64,000 nucleotides of DNA, from NCBI RefSeq assembly GCF_005239225.2, contig NC_133297.1:6704392-6768391 (forward strand), written 5' to 3'. A program made the position numbers and the translations under genes. This document shows positions 53,973 through 64,000 of this stretch, in pieces; positions within the stretch are counted from its first letter, which is position 1; each line of letters begins with the position of its first letter. The stretch is from Populus alba. Taxonomy: Eukaryota; Streptophyta; Magnoliopsida; Malpighiales; Salicaceae. Under the pieces are notes generated by a model that saw only the letters and a program-made list of their open reading frames with translations, made no database searches and was not told the origin of the DNA.

Positions 53973-55530
53973 CTGGTCACATATGGGGCAGGTGTCACTC
54001 CTTTCCATCCACTCTAGAATGCAGGAGAGGTGAAAATGATGTTCGCAGTTTGTTATGTGTTTTGGATTCTCCAAGTCATATTCTGCAAGTGGAAGCATAC
54101 AACGCGGACTAATTTCAGGCATGACCTTGATTATGCTTCTACCTATCCAGAAACACTATAAAATAATAAAATGGAAATAGCATTTTCTCCTAGGAAATGG
54201 CACTACCGCACCTTCAAGGCAAATGGGACAAGCATCTTCCTCTTCTGTTGCGGACGCAACAGGTTCATGTAATTTTGTCACTTCTGACTTCCTTGGAGAG
54301 ACAAGCAATGAACTGGCTTGAGTTTTGCAGTCCAATTCATCAAGATCTTCACTCATTGCCAACGTTCCAAAACTACTGCGACTAATTGTTTCTTGAACAG
54401 ATTCAGAATACGGTGACTGTGGACATCCCAAAATCACATCATATGGCAGAGGTGCAGGAGGGGGGCGGAAAGTATCAGGCGTTGATGTATTCAAATGCAA
54501 TTCGACCAGGAGACCTGCAGTGAATGCAGAGGCCGCGCCGTTGTGAGACGTTAAGGATCCATGCTCTTCCAAAGCTGGTGGACACTGCACAAGGGTGTTT
54601 TAAATTTCAAGATGGTATTTTGTTAGCCAAAAGAACCCATTTGGTTCCATTTCAAGAGATTTCCGCTTGAAAGTGGAAGCAATGTTAGGCCATGTCATTG
54701 TGAAATGGCGTGGAAAAGGATGTAAAAACTTTGGGTGTTTCTAAGATTATTTTATCATGGCAATTTACATCATTTCACTAACAGAATCTCGACAATAAAA
54801 ATCCTCAAACCTCTAATCTTTTCCCCCCTCTTCGTTGATGGTCATATAGAAATATATTTGCTAAGATTCCATCAATACATCACTCATGAAAAATGATGGA
54901 GCAAATTTGAAGAGCATCAAGAATTTTCTCTATTTATCCTGCTGTCAGACAAGGCATAGATTGTGAAATAGTGCAAGAATTTGAAAGCTACAAATAGAGG
55001 CATGGTTTTGAGCTTATATTCACGGCTGGTTATAACATGCTTTGTCCTCTACAGGTGCAATGCTGACCCTAAAACTCTCCCATTATCACAAAACATAATT
55101 AAAAAGTGTCTTTTCCTTTTCCAATCCAAGTAAAGTTGATTCAAGACCGAGACTTGCAAATCACAAATGCCATCGTGTATGATACAATCTCAACCCATGT
55201 TTAAGACCCTCAGAGACATCCTAGGACTCTTGCTTGCTAGTTCCAAGTCCTATACGCGATTCGGAATCAATAACAGCTAAATCCAACTCCCAAATTTCCC
55301 AACGCTCAACATCCACTTCAATAAACGCAAGACACCATAAGCACACGACATTAAAATCAACCACTCTCTACTATAACATTATAAAAAATGTAAACATTAA
55401 AAAAAAAAACGATAAGCAGACATAAATATATACTCAGGAGAACGAAGATATTAATAATAATACTAACATAGTAATACACGGGCGTTCCGTGTAAATGAGG
55501 TTTCCTTGAAGAACAACAGCAACCTCCCAT
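53973..55530 (-). CDS. RHB1A: RING-H2 E3 ubiquitin ligase, RHB1A type, membrane-anchored
   Basis: Minus-strand exons 55468-55530, 54212-54584 and 53973-54082 give 182 residues ending in frame at a GT donor, so one more short coding exon must follow to the left. The start MGGCCCSSRK has Gly2 for N-myristoylation and Cys4-6 for palmitoylation, so the protein should sit on membranes. Next comes a Pro/Ser-rich linker with a conserved block TSTPDTFRPPPAPLPYDV, then a RING-H2 domain: CPIC, CEHHFHLSC and CPIC, with all eight zinc ligands present. It should pass ubiquitin from an E2 to unknown substrates. It matches Arabidopsis RHB1A (At4g00335) over its length. The last exon is not settled: a candidate follows the AG of CTGCAG near 53622 and would add about 27 residues. 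A donor at 55860 and an acceptor near 55535 suggest an intron in the 5' untranslated region. Confidence 0.9.
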
Positions 55531-57709
55531 TCCCTGCAATTTTATTACTGTTATTCAACCAATGGTTGTAGCATAGCTTCCTGTTATTTCCATCAAGTGA
55601 ACAGTAAAGTTAAAACGAGTCACGTACATGAGCTTAAAAATCACAAAATTGACACTGCACGAGTTATCAGCACACAACATCATGCTTCGAATTCAGAAAC
55701 CAAATGGGCAAAGAGAGTAAATAAACCCTAATCTGAAAGGTTTGCCGGTAATAGAAGGGAAAGAAAGAAAACAGTAATTTAAACAGTTACTAAGAAGGGT
55801 GATAAAGCAAGAAGAATCTATCAGACGAAGAAGAAGGTGATGAGAAGGGTGAAGCTTACCTGAAGAGAGATGCGGAAGCAAAATTCGATTCGGTGAGAAG
55901 AAAAGGAAAGGAAAGGGAGGAGAGGAGCTGAAGAGTGCAGTGATTTTGTAATTTCACCTTTGTTGCTTTATACTTTGTTCTGTGGTTGCATTCCCCCTCA
56001 TTTATCCCATTGAGTCTGGGTCCGGGTCTGAGTCGACTCGTGCCTTTTACCCTAGTTAATTAATGGGTATCTCAGAAAGATTATGGCAACCTGATCATTA
56101 TCAATAAATTGTAAGTATGCATGGAAGTAGATGGGTTTGGTCTATTTTCCAACCAATTTGTTATGATGTAGCCTTAGCAAAAATGATATTATCTTGTTAA
56201 TTTTCGAATCTCAACGATAAATAAATTGTTCTCCAATCTTGAATGCGTCATTGACGTGCTGATATGCAACACTGTGTATATCCAACTTTTTTATTGTTTT
56301 TCTTGGAACCTTTTTTCTGTCGTGCTAAAAGGAGAAAGAAATAAAAGGCATGCTTGTGTATCTTATTAGCATGCAATTCGCGAGTGGAATAGCGTAAGCG
56401 TGACTCAAAACTCACCTGAATCGCATAATTTGTCAGGTTTTAGATTTAATTTTTAAAAATTATTAATTTAAATGTTATAAATTTTAGAATTATTATAAAT
56501 TTATATGATTATTAATTTTAAATTCTATAAAATTAGTCGAGATATACGCAAGCTGACTCGAATATCACATTAATAATAATAAATAAAAGTGCGTCAAAAT
56601 AACTCTAGTCAGGAAGTCATCTTATTTTAAATAATTTAACATAGTGCGTGGTTACTGGTACATAAATAATTGTTTTTACAATATTTTAAAATATATATAT
56701 TAAAAAAATATTTTATTACTTTTAATAATTTATTTTTATATCGGTATATTAAAATAATCTATAAATATTAAAAACATTAATTTAAAATAAAAAATAAAAA
56801 ATATTTTAAAAAACACGATTGAATCCCACTACCAAACTACACCTCGCAGCCCCTTTTCCTCCACCTTCCTGTCTGTTTCAATAAAAAATAGAAAAGTCTA
56901 TATGCTATGCGTGTTCTCAACAAAAAAACAATTACTAGGCTCGCGGCATACCATCTTTTAATATACAAGAATTCCCATAATCCAATAACTTCAAAAAAAA
57001 AAAAAACACTTTTGAGATTAAAATTAAATGATTAAGACAAGGTAAATTATATAAGAAAAAAAACCTAAATGCATCTAATTAATTAAAGTAAATTATTTTT
57101 ATGTTTTATTTTTTTCTCTTTAATTTATAGGATTTAAAGAATGAAAGAATTACTCTAGTATATTGGAATTATTATGATGAAAGCACCCTTATATAGTAAA
57201 ATAGAGAGTACAAATACTCAATCAATACAAAAGGAAGTATGGCAACTGACAGCCTTGCGATGGCTAAAGAAAACCTTCTTTAATGTGATTAGAATTTCTT
57301 ACTGTGTGGGCGGCTCACGTAACTTATTAGCCAGCAATTTAACTGCGATGCTTTCATGGTCGCTGCACGTGCTCCTACTCAACTAACCAGGCCTTTTCTT
57401 TTTCCTTCGCGGGTAAATAATATCAAGGCCCTATAAAAAGGGACATCCTAGAGATTAAAACTATATCATTTTTCTTTAATTTTTTAACAATGAGAAGGGT
57501 TCGATGGAGATTTTTCACCGGTGCAGGGCATGTTTTTTAAATACTAGGATCAAAATATATTTTATCCGTTTAAGTAAATCCATATTAATATATTAAATTT
57601 ATAATTTAAGTTACAAAGCCACAATAACTCTTTATAAAAAACAAATAATAAAATCTAGTTTTCAATCAATATAATTAAAAATAAATTAATTAAAAAATAT
57701 ATAAATAAC

Positions 57710-58200
57710 TGTCTTAAATCAACTAGGATTAAATTATCAAACTCATCACTCGGCTCATGAAATCAGGATAACCTAATACAAAATAAATTGAAATAAATTA
57801 CTTTAGTCTAATTTCCAATCAATCCAATATTGTAGGGTTAAATAAAAAAAAAATAACCTAAGTCAATTTGATTAACTAGCTAAACTTTTAATCCGAGTAA
57901 TGAGACCGAGACAACCTCGTGAAAAAGTACACTAAAATGAATTATAAAGTTTAATTCATAATCAACTCAATAATAAAGTGTTAGAATAAGGAAAAAATAA
58001 ATTTAAAAATGATAAAAAAATCCCGAATTAATTGAGTTCACTTGTTAAATTCATGAGTCGAGTCATAACACTAAGTTAATTTGTTAGATTTTTAACCCAG
58101 GTCATGGATAATCTTATACAAAATAAGTCAAAATAAATTAATAAACTCAATCTTTAATAAATTTAATGTTAAACAATAAAAAAATAAAGAAAAACTAAAT
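57710..58200. repeat. diverged tandem repeats of roughly 160-180 bp
   Basis: Phrases such as GGTCATG/GCTCATG, 'AATACAAAATAAATTGAAATAA' and 'AATCTTATACAAAATAAGTC' and a following AATGTTAAACAATAAAAAAA-type stretch occur two to three times with similar spacing. The units are far diverged, and exact borders cannot be given by eye. They may be minirepeats of a larger element. Confidence 0.4.
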
Positions 58201-59167
58201 TTAAAAAGAAATACAGATAAAAGAAAAGAAAAAGAAAAATAATTGATGTAGTGAACAGTAACCTTTAAGAAAAGAAACTTCCTCTCGTCATCCAGTGTTT
58301 GTTATATTTTCTGAATTTTGGGAGGGACGAGACTTCTGTCTACAACTCTCTAGTCCCGCCCCCGACACTATTATCTTTATGAAGTTTTCTCACAATTCTA
58401 CACCTTCCTTACCAGTATAAGAATTATACCAGTTTATAAGAAAACTAGGAAAATCGTGCAATACAGGAGATGAAAAAAAATGAAGAATTTAATAAAAGTC
58501 ACATTTCTCTGTATATTTAGAATTAAGAGTGTGGTATAATTATTTTTTTGTATGTATAGTCCATTTAATACACAAAATGCGTTAGAGTTTCATGCTTTTC
58601 CTTACCTTTTTATACGGGCCTCGTAAAAAAAACACTATACTCAATCACACCAAATTTTCAAACATCATGTGTAAAAGAATGCATGGCTGGTTTAGAATTG
58701 TGTTTTAAAGAGTATTTTTGTAAAAAATTAATTTTATTTTTTATTTAAAAATATATTAAAATAATATATTTTTTATTTTTTAAAAATTATTTTTGAGATC
58801 AGTATATTAAAATATCTTAAAAACATAAAAAATTTAATTTTTAATATTTTTTTTTTTAAAAAAAAAAACAGGTTGTATAGGCCTAGCTAAACGACAAGGG
58901 TCTTAAACATGGTGGTGGATTCCTTCGAATGTCACGGGATAAGCACGCTGCAGTGTTCGTTATTGGCTTACGTGGACATGCACCCTTCTCTCGTTAATTT
59001 TTGTGAAAGAAAAAAGAAAAAAAGGATAGATGCGGGCCATGGAAAATCAATCTGCGTTGATTGTTCTTGTCATGCGACATATGGATTGGAATTCATACTT
59101 AATCGAATAAAAAAAAATCAAGATTAATTTTGTCTTTTTATTTCAGACAATATCTCCTACATGTTTT

Positions 59168-59385
59168 TAAAATGAAACCGAGTCACCTTTTAATTTAATT
59201 TTTTAAAAAAAAAATTTAAATTTTTTTTTGCTAAAAAATAATATTTTTTTATATTTCAGATCATTTTGATGTGCTAATCTCAAAAATAATTTTAAAAAAG
59301 TACAAAAATATATCATTTTGATGTATTTTAATATAAAAAACACTTTAAAAAATAATTACACTATACTTTTAAACAAATCTTGAAT
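59168..59385 (+). mobile_element. decayed MITE of the local ~210-bp family
   Basis: The interior ATCATTTTGATGTGCTAATC followed by AAAAATAATTTT matches the core of copies A and B in the plus orientation, preceded by the same poly-T and 'GCTAAAA' segment. The right end reads ACTATACTTTTAAACAAAT, a drifted terminal repeat. Borders are approximate. Confidence 0.55.
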
Positions 59386-62055
59386 TCAATGTCAGAACAC
59401 AACATTACTTATCAGATACTCATATGAAGTCTCAATAACTTACTTTGATGTGAAACAATAAAATTTAGAAAAATAAAAAGTCTAACATGTTATTAGTAGA
59501 TTTCAATACATTTTAAATTAAGTTAAAATTTTAAAATTAGAGATTGAACAGAAAGCCAGGTGGTGAACCTGGTTTCCGCTTTTTTTTTATTAGATTTATT
59601 TATTTTTATTTGAAAACATGTTATGTTTATTTTTACATTTTTAAAATATTTTTTTTGAAATTCAATTATTTTTACTTTCAAATTAATATTTTTTATATTT
59701 TAAATTTATTTTAATGTAGTAATATTAAAAATAAAAAAAAATATTTTAATATATTTTAAAATGAAAACAATCAATATTATGCTCCAAACACACGCCATTA
59801 CTTTCCACAATGCCCCCCTGGATATGTAGTTATAATTTTTTGCCCACTTGTTATTATAAGAAAATAATTTAATGGCATTATCTCGGATATTATTACCGAC
59901 TTGATGCACATTTCAGCCATTCAAGGCCCTCGGCTCCAGGAAGGTCTCGTGGCCACACAAAGTCCCACCAACATCACTTCCTGCAAACAACCTGCATCTT
60001 GTAATTGTATCTGCAACCACTCACTGGAAGACGAAGACCGCAAAGTCTGCCTTCGTGACCCCTGAACGACGGCACTACTTGTGCTTTACGTTATCTTAAT
60101 GTCAAAGATTCTTGCTCAGCATATACAAGAAGATTACGGGGGCATGGGGATCAAGGGGAAAGATTTATACGTTGTCTCTGTTTTTCTTTCATTAATATTT
60201 ATGATCATGATTCAAAGAAGGAATAAAGAGTGTAAATTCTACTCCGCAAGCTTTATTCAAAGTATATGGACCTAATTCGCGTATATTTGCGGAAAAAGAA
60301 GAAAAAGAAGAAGAATATTACAGGGGGAAGAAGTTACATGACATTATGGTTCCTCGTTGATATTTTCATAGAAGTGATTATTTTCGATTTAGTTTTTATA
60401 AAAAATAAATAATTAAATTAAAATTAAAAAAAATAAAATTAAATCAAAACCAGTTCAAATCAACTGGTTTAGGTTTGGTTTTTAGGACAAAAACCAGTTA
60501 AAACTAGTTTGACTCGGTTTTTTCTAGTTTTTTTGGGCTTGGGTTTTGTTGGTTTTTTTTTATTTTAAACTTGTAAAATTGAAACCAAACTGGTCGGTTT
60601 TTTTAAAAATTTTAATCTGTTTTTTTTATGGTTTGAAATTTTTAGTTATTTTTTTTAAAATATTTTTGATTTAATCAGTGTTTTGATTTTTTTATTTATC
60701 GATGCTCTAAACATTTTCAATGAAAGTAGACTAATGTTTAAGCAGGCATTATATCAAACTTTAAGTTGACGTTTAACTGTCAAAATACGGAGAAATGACT
60801 TCAAACATATTATTATATTGCAAGGATGGTGTCTAGTCTTTTCTTGTATATTTAATTGCATTTAATTTATTTTTAAAAAATCCCGTGCGTCTTGTATGTT
60901 TTTATGCCATATTTTCATTATAAAAACTAGCAAGAGTGCATGTAACTTGTACGTGGTCAAGTTCAAATCTTATATATTCAAATCACCTTGTTATTTTTAT
61001 TTTAAAAAGGAAATGTCAGGGATTTTCCTCCCAAACCTTGTCGCGAGTAGAACAACTTGCACGTAAACTTGTCAAGATTGTGTATTAAATCTCAGTTTAT
61101 AAAACCCTAATTAGAATCCCAGTAATATATATATATATGAACTTGGTCATGTGCAAATCATGTGATGTATTCTTATTAATTTGACAGAATAATAGACTAG
61201 GACACTAAGAACTTCTCACTGATAGATTAGATATAATTAAATATATAAGAATATAAAGGACATGTGATCCTTAAAATATAAAGACATTCAAGTTGTTTAC
61301 TCCTAGACATGTTAAGAAAAAAATAACTATAAGATCCTGCAAGTAAGAATTATAATTGTAAATGATTTAGTAAATTGAGGACCTCATATTTAAAAGTAAA
61401 ATTTTAAGACATGTGAGATTAGTTGAGATGTACGTAAGTTAGTCTAGACACCCATTATTAATAAAAAAATAATAAATAAATTTAAAAAATAATAATTTTA
61501 AAAAGCTGGTCTTATTACATAGTCTTAACAATAAAATAAATGATTCAACCCTTTAAAAGATTAGAAAAGAAAGAAATTTGACAATAATAAATTACGGAGT
61601 CCATCCATGCAACAAAAAATATAGAATAAACGGGAGTTAGTTATAATACGGCTCTTATAGTCTATTAAAATAAATCAATTAATTCATATATCATGAAAAA
61701 CAATTAAATAGTTCCTTGACCAATGCTAATCATGCATACTTTAGCATAATTTTGTCATAAAAAATGTTTTTTCCATCAATTTTTCATATTATCTATTTAA
61801 AAAAAAATCAAAATAAACTAGAAAAGAGCATAAAACAGACAAAGAATTTTACAAATGGATTTAAAAACATAGAGATTAAATTAATATGTATATTTCTTAA
61901 AACCATAGAGGACTAATTAATCATTTTTTCCAAGTTCCAGCAGCTAACTCCATAATTTTCCCACATCAACTTTGGGGCTCAATTCATCTTGCATCTTCCG
62001 ATGATCTCCACATCCCACTTTCTTTCAATCCCTACCGTCCATTCTCAAACGTCAG

Positions 62056-63909
62056 TTGCCATTCCCGCCATTTCCTTCTCCAAGAAACCAAATCATGCCG
62101 CCAAAAACAACAACCCTTTTCACCAAATCTCTCTCACTTCTCCCTCCTACTCGACTCAGATCATTAACAACCGCTCCCGACTCAACTCACTTAACCGATC
62201 CCCACTCAACCCATTCTTTCTGCTCCAGAGCCCTAAACTTCTCTGCCAAAAAGGGTTTTCTTCGTGAAGGAAAACAAGTACATGCACATGTTATAAAGTT
62301 GGGATTTTGTAATGTATTGTCCTTGCAAAATCAGATTTTGAATGTTTATATAAAATGCAAGGACTTTAATTATGCGCACAGATTGTTTGACGAAATGCAT
62401 GTGAGAAATGTGGTTACATGGAATACTGTGATTTGCGGGCTTGTAGACTGCAGGGGCAGTGATTATGAGTCAAGTGTCTACATGGGTTTTTGTTATTTTA
62501 GGAAAATGCTGCTCGATAAGGTAGGTTTTGATGCCATAACTCTTAATGGGTTGTTTCGCGCATGTCTCGAGTTAAATGATGTGGAGATTGGTAGAGAATT
62601 GCATTGTTTTATAGTGAAATTGGGTTTTGCAGTGAATAGTTTTGTCAACAGTGCTCTGGTTGATTTGTATGGGAAATGTGGATTAGTCAAGGAAGCGAGG
62701 CGTGCTTTTGATGAAGTATACTGTAGAGATTTGGTGTTATGGAATGTGATGTTGTCTTGCTATGCTATGAATTGCTTAGCTGAAGAGGCTTCCGGTTTCT
62801 TTAAGTTAATGCAAGAGGAGAATTTTATGACGGATGGTTTTACATTTTCTAGTATGCTCAATTCATGTGGAACTCTGGGATCTTGTAACTTAGGAAGACA
62901 GATCCACGGTCTTGCTATCAAACTGTCTTTTGATTTAGATGTATTGGTGGCTAGTGGCCTTGTTGATATGTATGCAAAGAGTGAAAATATAGGTGATGCT
63001 CGCAAGGCTTTTGATGGGATGTCTGCTAGAAATGTAGTCTCATGGAATACTATGGTTGTGGGTTATGGTCGCCTTGGAGATGGGGGGGAAGCTATGAAAC
63101 TTCTCATTGGAATGTTTCAAGAAGATTTAAGACCTGATGAAATTACTCTGGCTAGCATTATTAGATCATGCAGCAGTGCATTGACCTATTGCGAAATTAT
63201 GCAAGTCAATGCTTATGTACTTAAAAATGGTTTCCATGCCTTTTTATCAATTGCAAATGCTTTAATAAATGCATACTCCAAGGGTGGTAGCATTGCAATG
63301 GCACTTCAGTGTTTTAGCACAGTTCTGGAGCCTGATCTTGTTACTTGGACTTCACTTATTAGTGCGTATGCATTCCACAGTCTTCCAAAAAATAGTATTG
63401 ATACTTTTGAGGAGATGTTAGCTGATGGTGTATGGCCAGATCAAATTGTCTTTCTGGAAGTCCTTTCTGCCTGTAGCCACGCAGGGCTAGTAAATGAGGG
63501 GCTTCATTACTTTAGGTTAATGAAAGATTATCATATTTTGCCAGGTTTAGAGCACTATACTTGTCTCATTGACCTTCTTGGTAGAGCCGGTCTGTTGGAT
63601 GAGGCTTTTAATGTTTTGAATTCAATGTCAATTGAGTATAGCTCAGACACCTTGGGAGCATTTATCGGGGCATGTAAAATCCATGGAGAAGTAAAATTAG
63701 CTAAATGGGCTGCAGAAAAGCTTTTTGAAATGGAACCAAACAAGCCTGTAAATTATACTCTTATGTCTAGCGTCTTTGCTTCTGAAGGTAACTGGCATGA
63801 TGTGGCAAGAATACACAAACTGATGAGGGATAGGTGTGGTCACGGAGTTCCAGGTTGTAGCTGGATGGAATATGCTGGTACCATAGATGAAGTTTCTGTC
63901 AAAATTTGA
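62056..63909 (+). CDS. pentatricopeptide repeat protein, PLS-E class, mitochondrial
   Basis: This intronless gene encodes 617 residues. PPR proteins of this class bind organellar RNA in sequence-specific fashion and act in editing, splicing or stability. Repeats run from about residue 70 to 530, with typical phrases such as DARKAFDGMSARNVVSWNTM, 'LRPDEITLASIIRSC' and 'LVTWTSLISAY', in alternating P, L and S types. An E-type extension follows (YTLMSSVFASEGNWHDVARI, then the GCSWME motif). No DYW domain is present, as expected for the E group. Met14 (62095) is the likelier start: it gives a Ser/Thr/Arg-rich targeting peptide (MPPKTTTLFTKSLSLLPPTR). Gene order and similarity point to the positional counterpart of Arabidopsis At2g46050. 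The RNA target is unknown. Confidence 0.92.
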   Translation: MPFPPFPSPRNQIMPPKTTTLFTKSLSLLPPTRLRSLTTAPDSTHLTDPHSTHSFCSRALNFSAKKGFLREGKQVHAHVIKLGFCNVLSLQNQILNVYIKCKDFNYAHRLFDEMHVRNVVTWNTVICGLVDCRGSDYESSVYMGFCYFRKMLLDKVGFDAITLNGLFRACLELNDVEIGRELHCFIVKLGFAVNSFVNSALVDLYGKCGLVKEARRAFDEVYCRDLVLWNVMLSCYAMNCLAEEASGFFKLMQEENFMTDGFTFSSMLNSCGTLGSCNLGRQIHGLAIKLSFDLDVLVASGLVDMYAKSENIGDARKAFDGMSARNVVSWNTMVVGYGRLGDGGEAMKLLIGMFQEDLRPDEITLASIIRSCSSALTYCEIMQVNAYVLKNGFHAFLSIANALINAYSKGGSIAMALQCFSTVLEPDLVTWTSLISAYAFHSLPKNSIDTFEEMLADGVWPDQIVFLEVLSACSHAGLVNEGLHYFRLMKDYHILPGLEHYTCLIDLLGRAGLLDEAFNVLNSMSIEYSSDTLGAFIGACKIHGEVKLAKWAAEKLFEMEPNKPVNYTLMSSVFASEGNWHDVARIHKLMRDRCGHGVPGCSWMEYAGTIDEVSVKI

Positions 63910-64000
63910 TCGGTGTATGGTAATGTTAGGGAATGCTCCATGGGTAATACAAGAACAATATTTTCTTTCCAAGTACATGCCATGCATGACAATGTTTGGG
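63910..64000 (+). other. downstream of the PPR gene
   Basis: Likely the start of the PPR 3' untranslated region. It is too short to say more. Confidence 0.5.

Larger units (their letters stand above)
55531..62055. other. intergenic region between divergent RING and PPR genes
   Basis: 55531-55940 is the RING-gene leader with a probable intron (55536-55860) and a GA-rich first exon. After ~56.0 kb no gene is seen. The rest holds a decayed MITE (~56.64-56.85 kb, ends GTGCGTGG and ACTACCAAACTACACC), loose tandem repeats at 57.7-58.2 kb, MITE-like copies at ~58.69-58.88, 59.15-59.39 and 59.60-59.80 kb, SINE tails at ~56.53 and 61.41 kb, and a GGTTT/AAACC-rich repeat at 60.42-60.66 kb. The segment 59.88-60.12 kb is less AT-rich and apparently unique but has no recognisable frame. 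61.93-62.05 kb is the PPR leader. Confidence 0.55.

Overview
This is a 64 kb piece of a plant nuclear genome: AT-rich, with intron-containing genes separated by long repeat-filled spacers. The proteins and the transposon families point to a woody eudicot of the Salicaceae, most likely a poplar (Populus) or close relative. That assignment is inferred from remembered protein and repeat families, not from a search.

Layout. Positions 449-12096 (+) hold a complete BRAHMA (BRM) SWI/SNF ATPase gene, 14 coding exons and 2,272 residues. It converges on a UBC4/5/6-type ubiquitin-conjugating E2 at 14550-17091 (-). About 8 kb of repeats separate that gene from an ARID-ELM2-SANT chromatin protein at 25051-27846 (-). 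From 28.4 to 45.2 kb I find no intact gene: it holds T-rich decayed repeats, an LTR-like segment carrying ~60 bp minirepeats, microsatellites and MITEs. A broken MATE transporter gene follows (45.2-46.3 kb, -), then an intact intronless lectin receptor kinase of SD2-2/RLK4 type (47393-50014, -), a lipid-anchored RING-H2 E3 ligase of RHB1A type (53973-55530, -), another ~6 kb of repeats, and a PPR protein (62056-63909, +).

The main result is the gene order. BRM, UBC, ARID-ELM2 and the PPR match the Arabidopsis run At2g46020-30-40-50. The MATE relic, receptor kinase and RING gene between ARID and PPR match At4g00350-40-35. The window therefore looks like the unfractionated ancestor of two Arabidopsis segments that each lost complementary genes after duplication. 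The MATE pseudogene is the local loss on this side.

Among the repeats, three are sharply delimited: a 296 bp TRIM-like retroelement with TG...CA repeats and a primer-binding site; a Tourist-like MITE family with three copies of 207, 209 and 210 bp flanked by TTA duplications; and a tRNA-derived SINE with exact A and B boxes. Three BRM details deserve a look: a GC-AG intron, an 87-nt intron that is open in frame, and a 45-bp triplication near the C terminus. I found no unprecedented biological system; the unusual items are structural and evolutionary.
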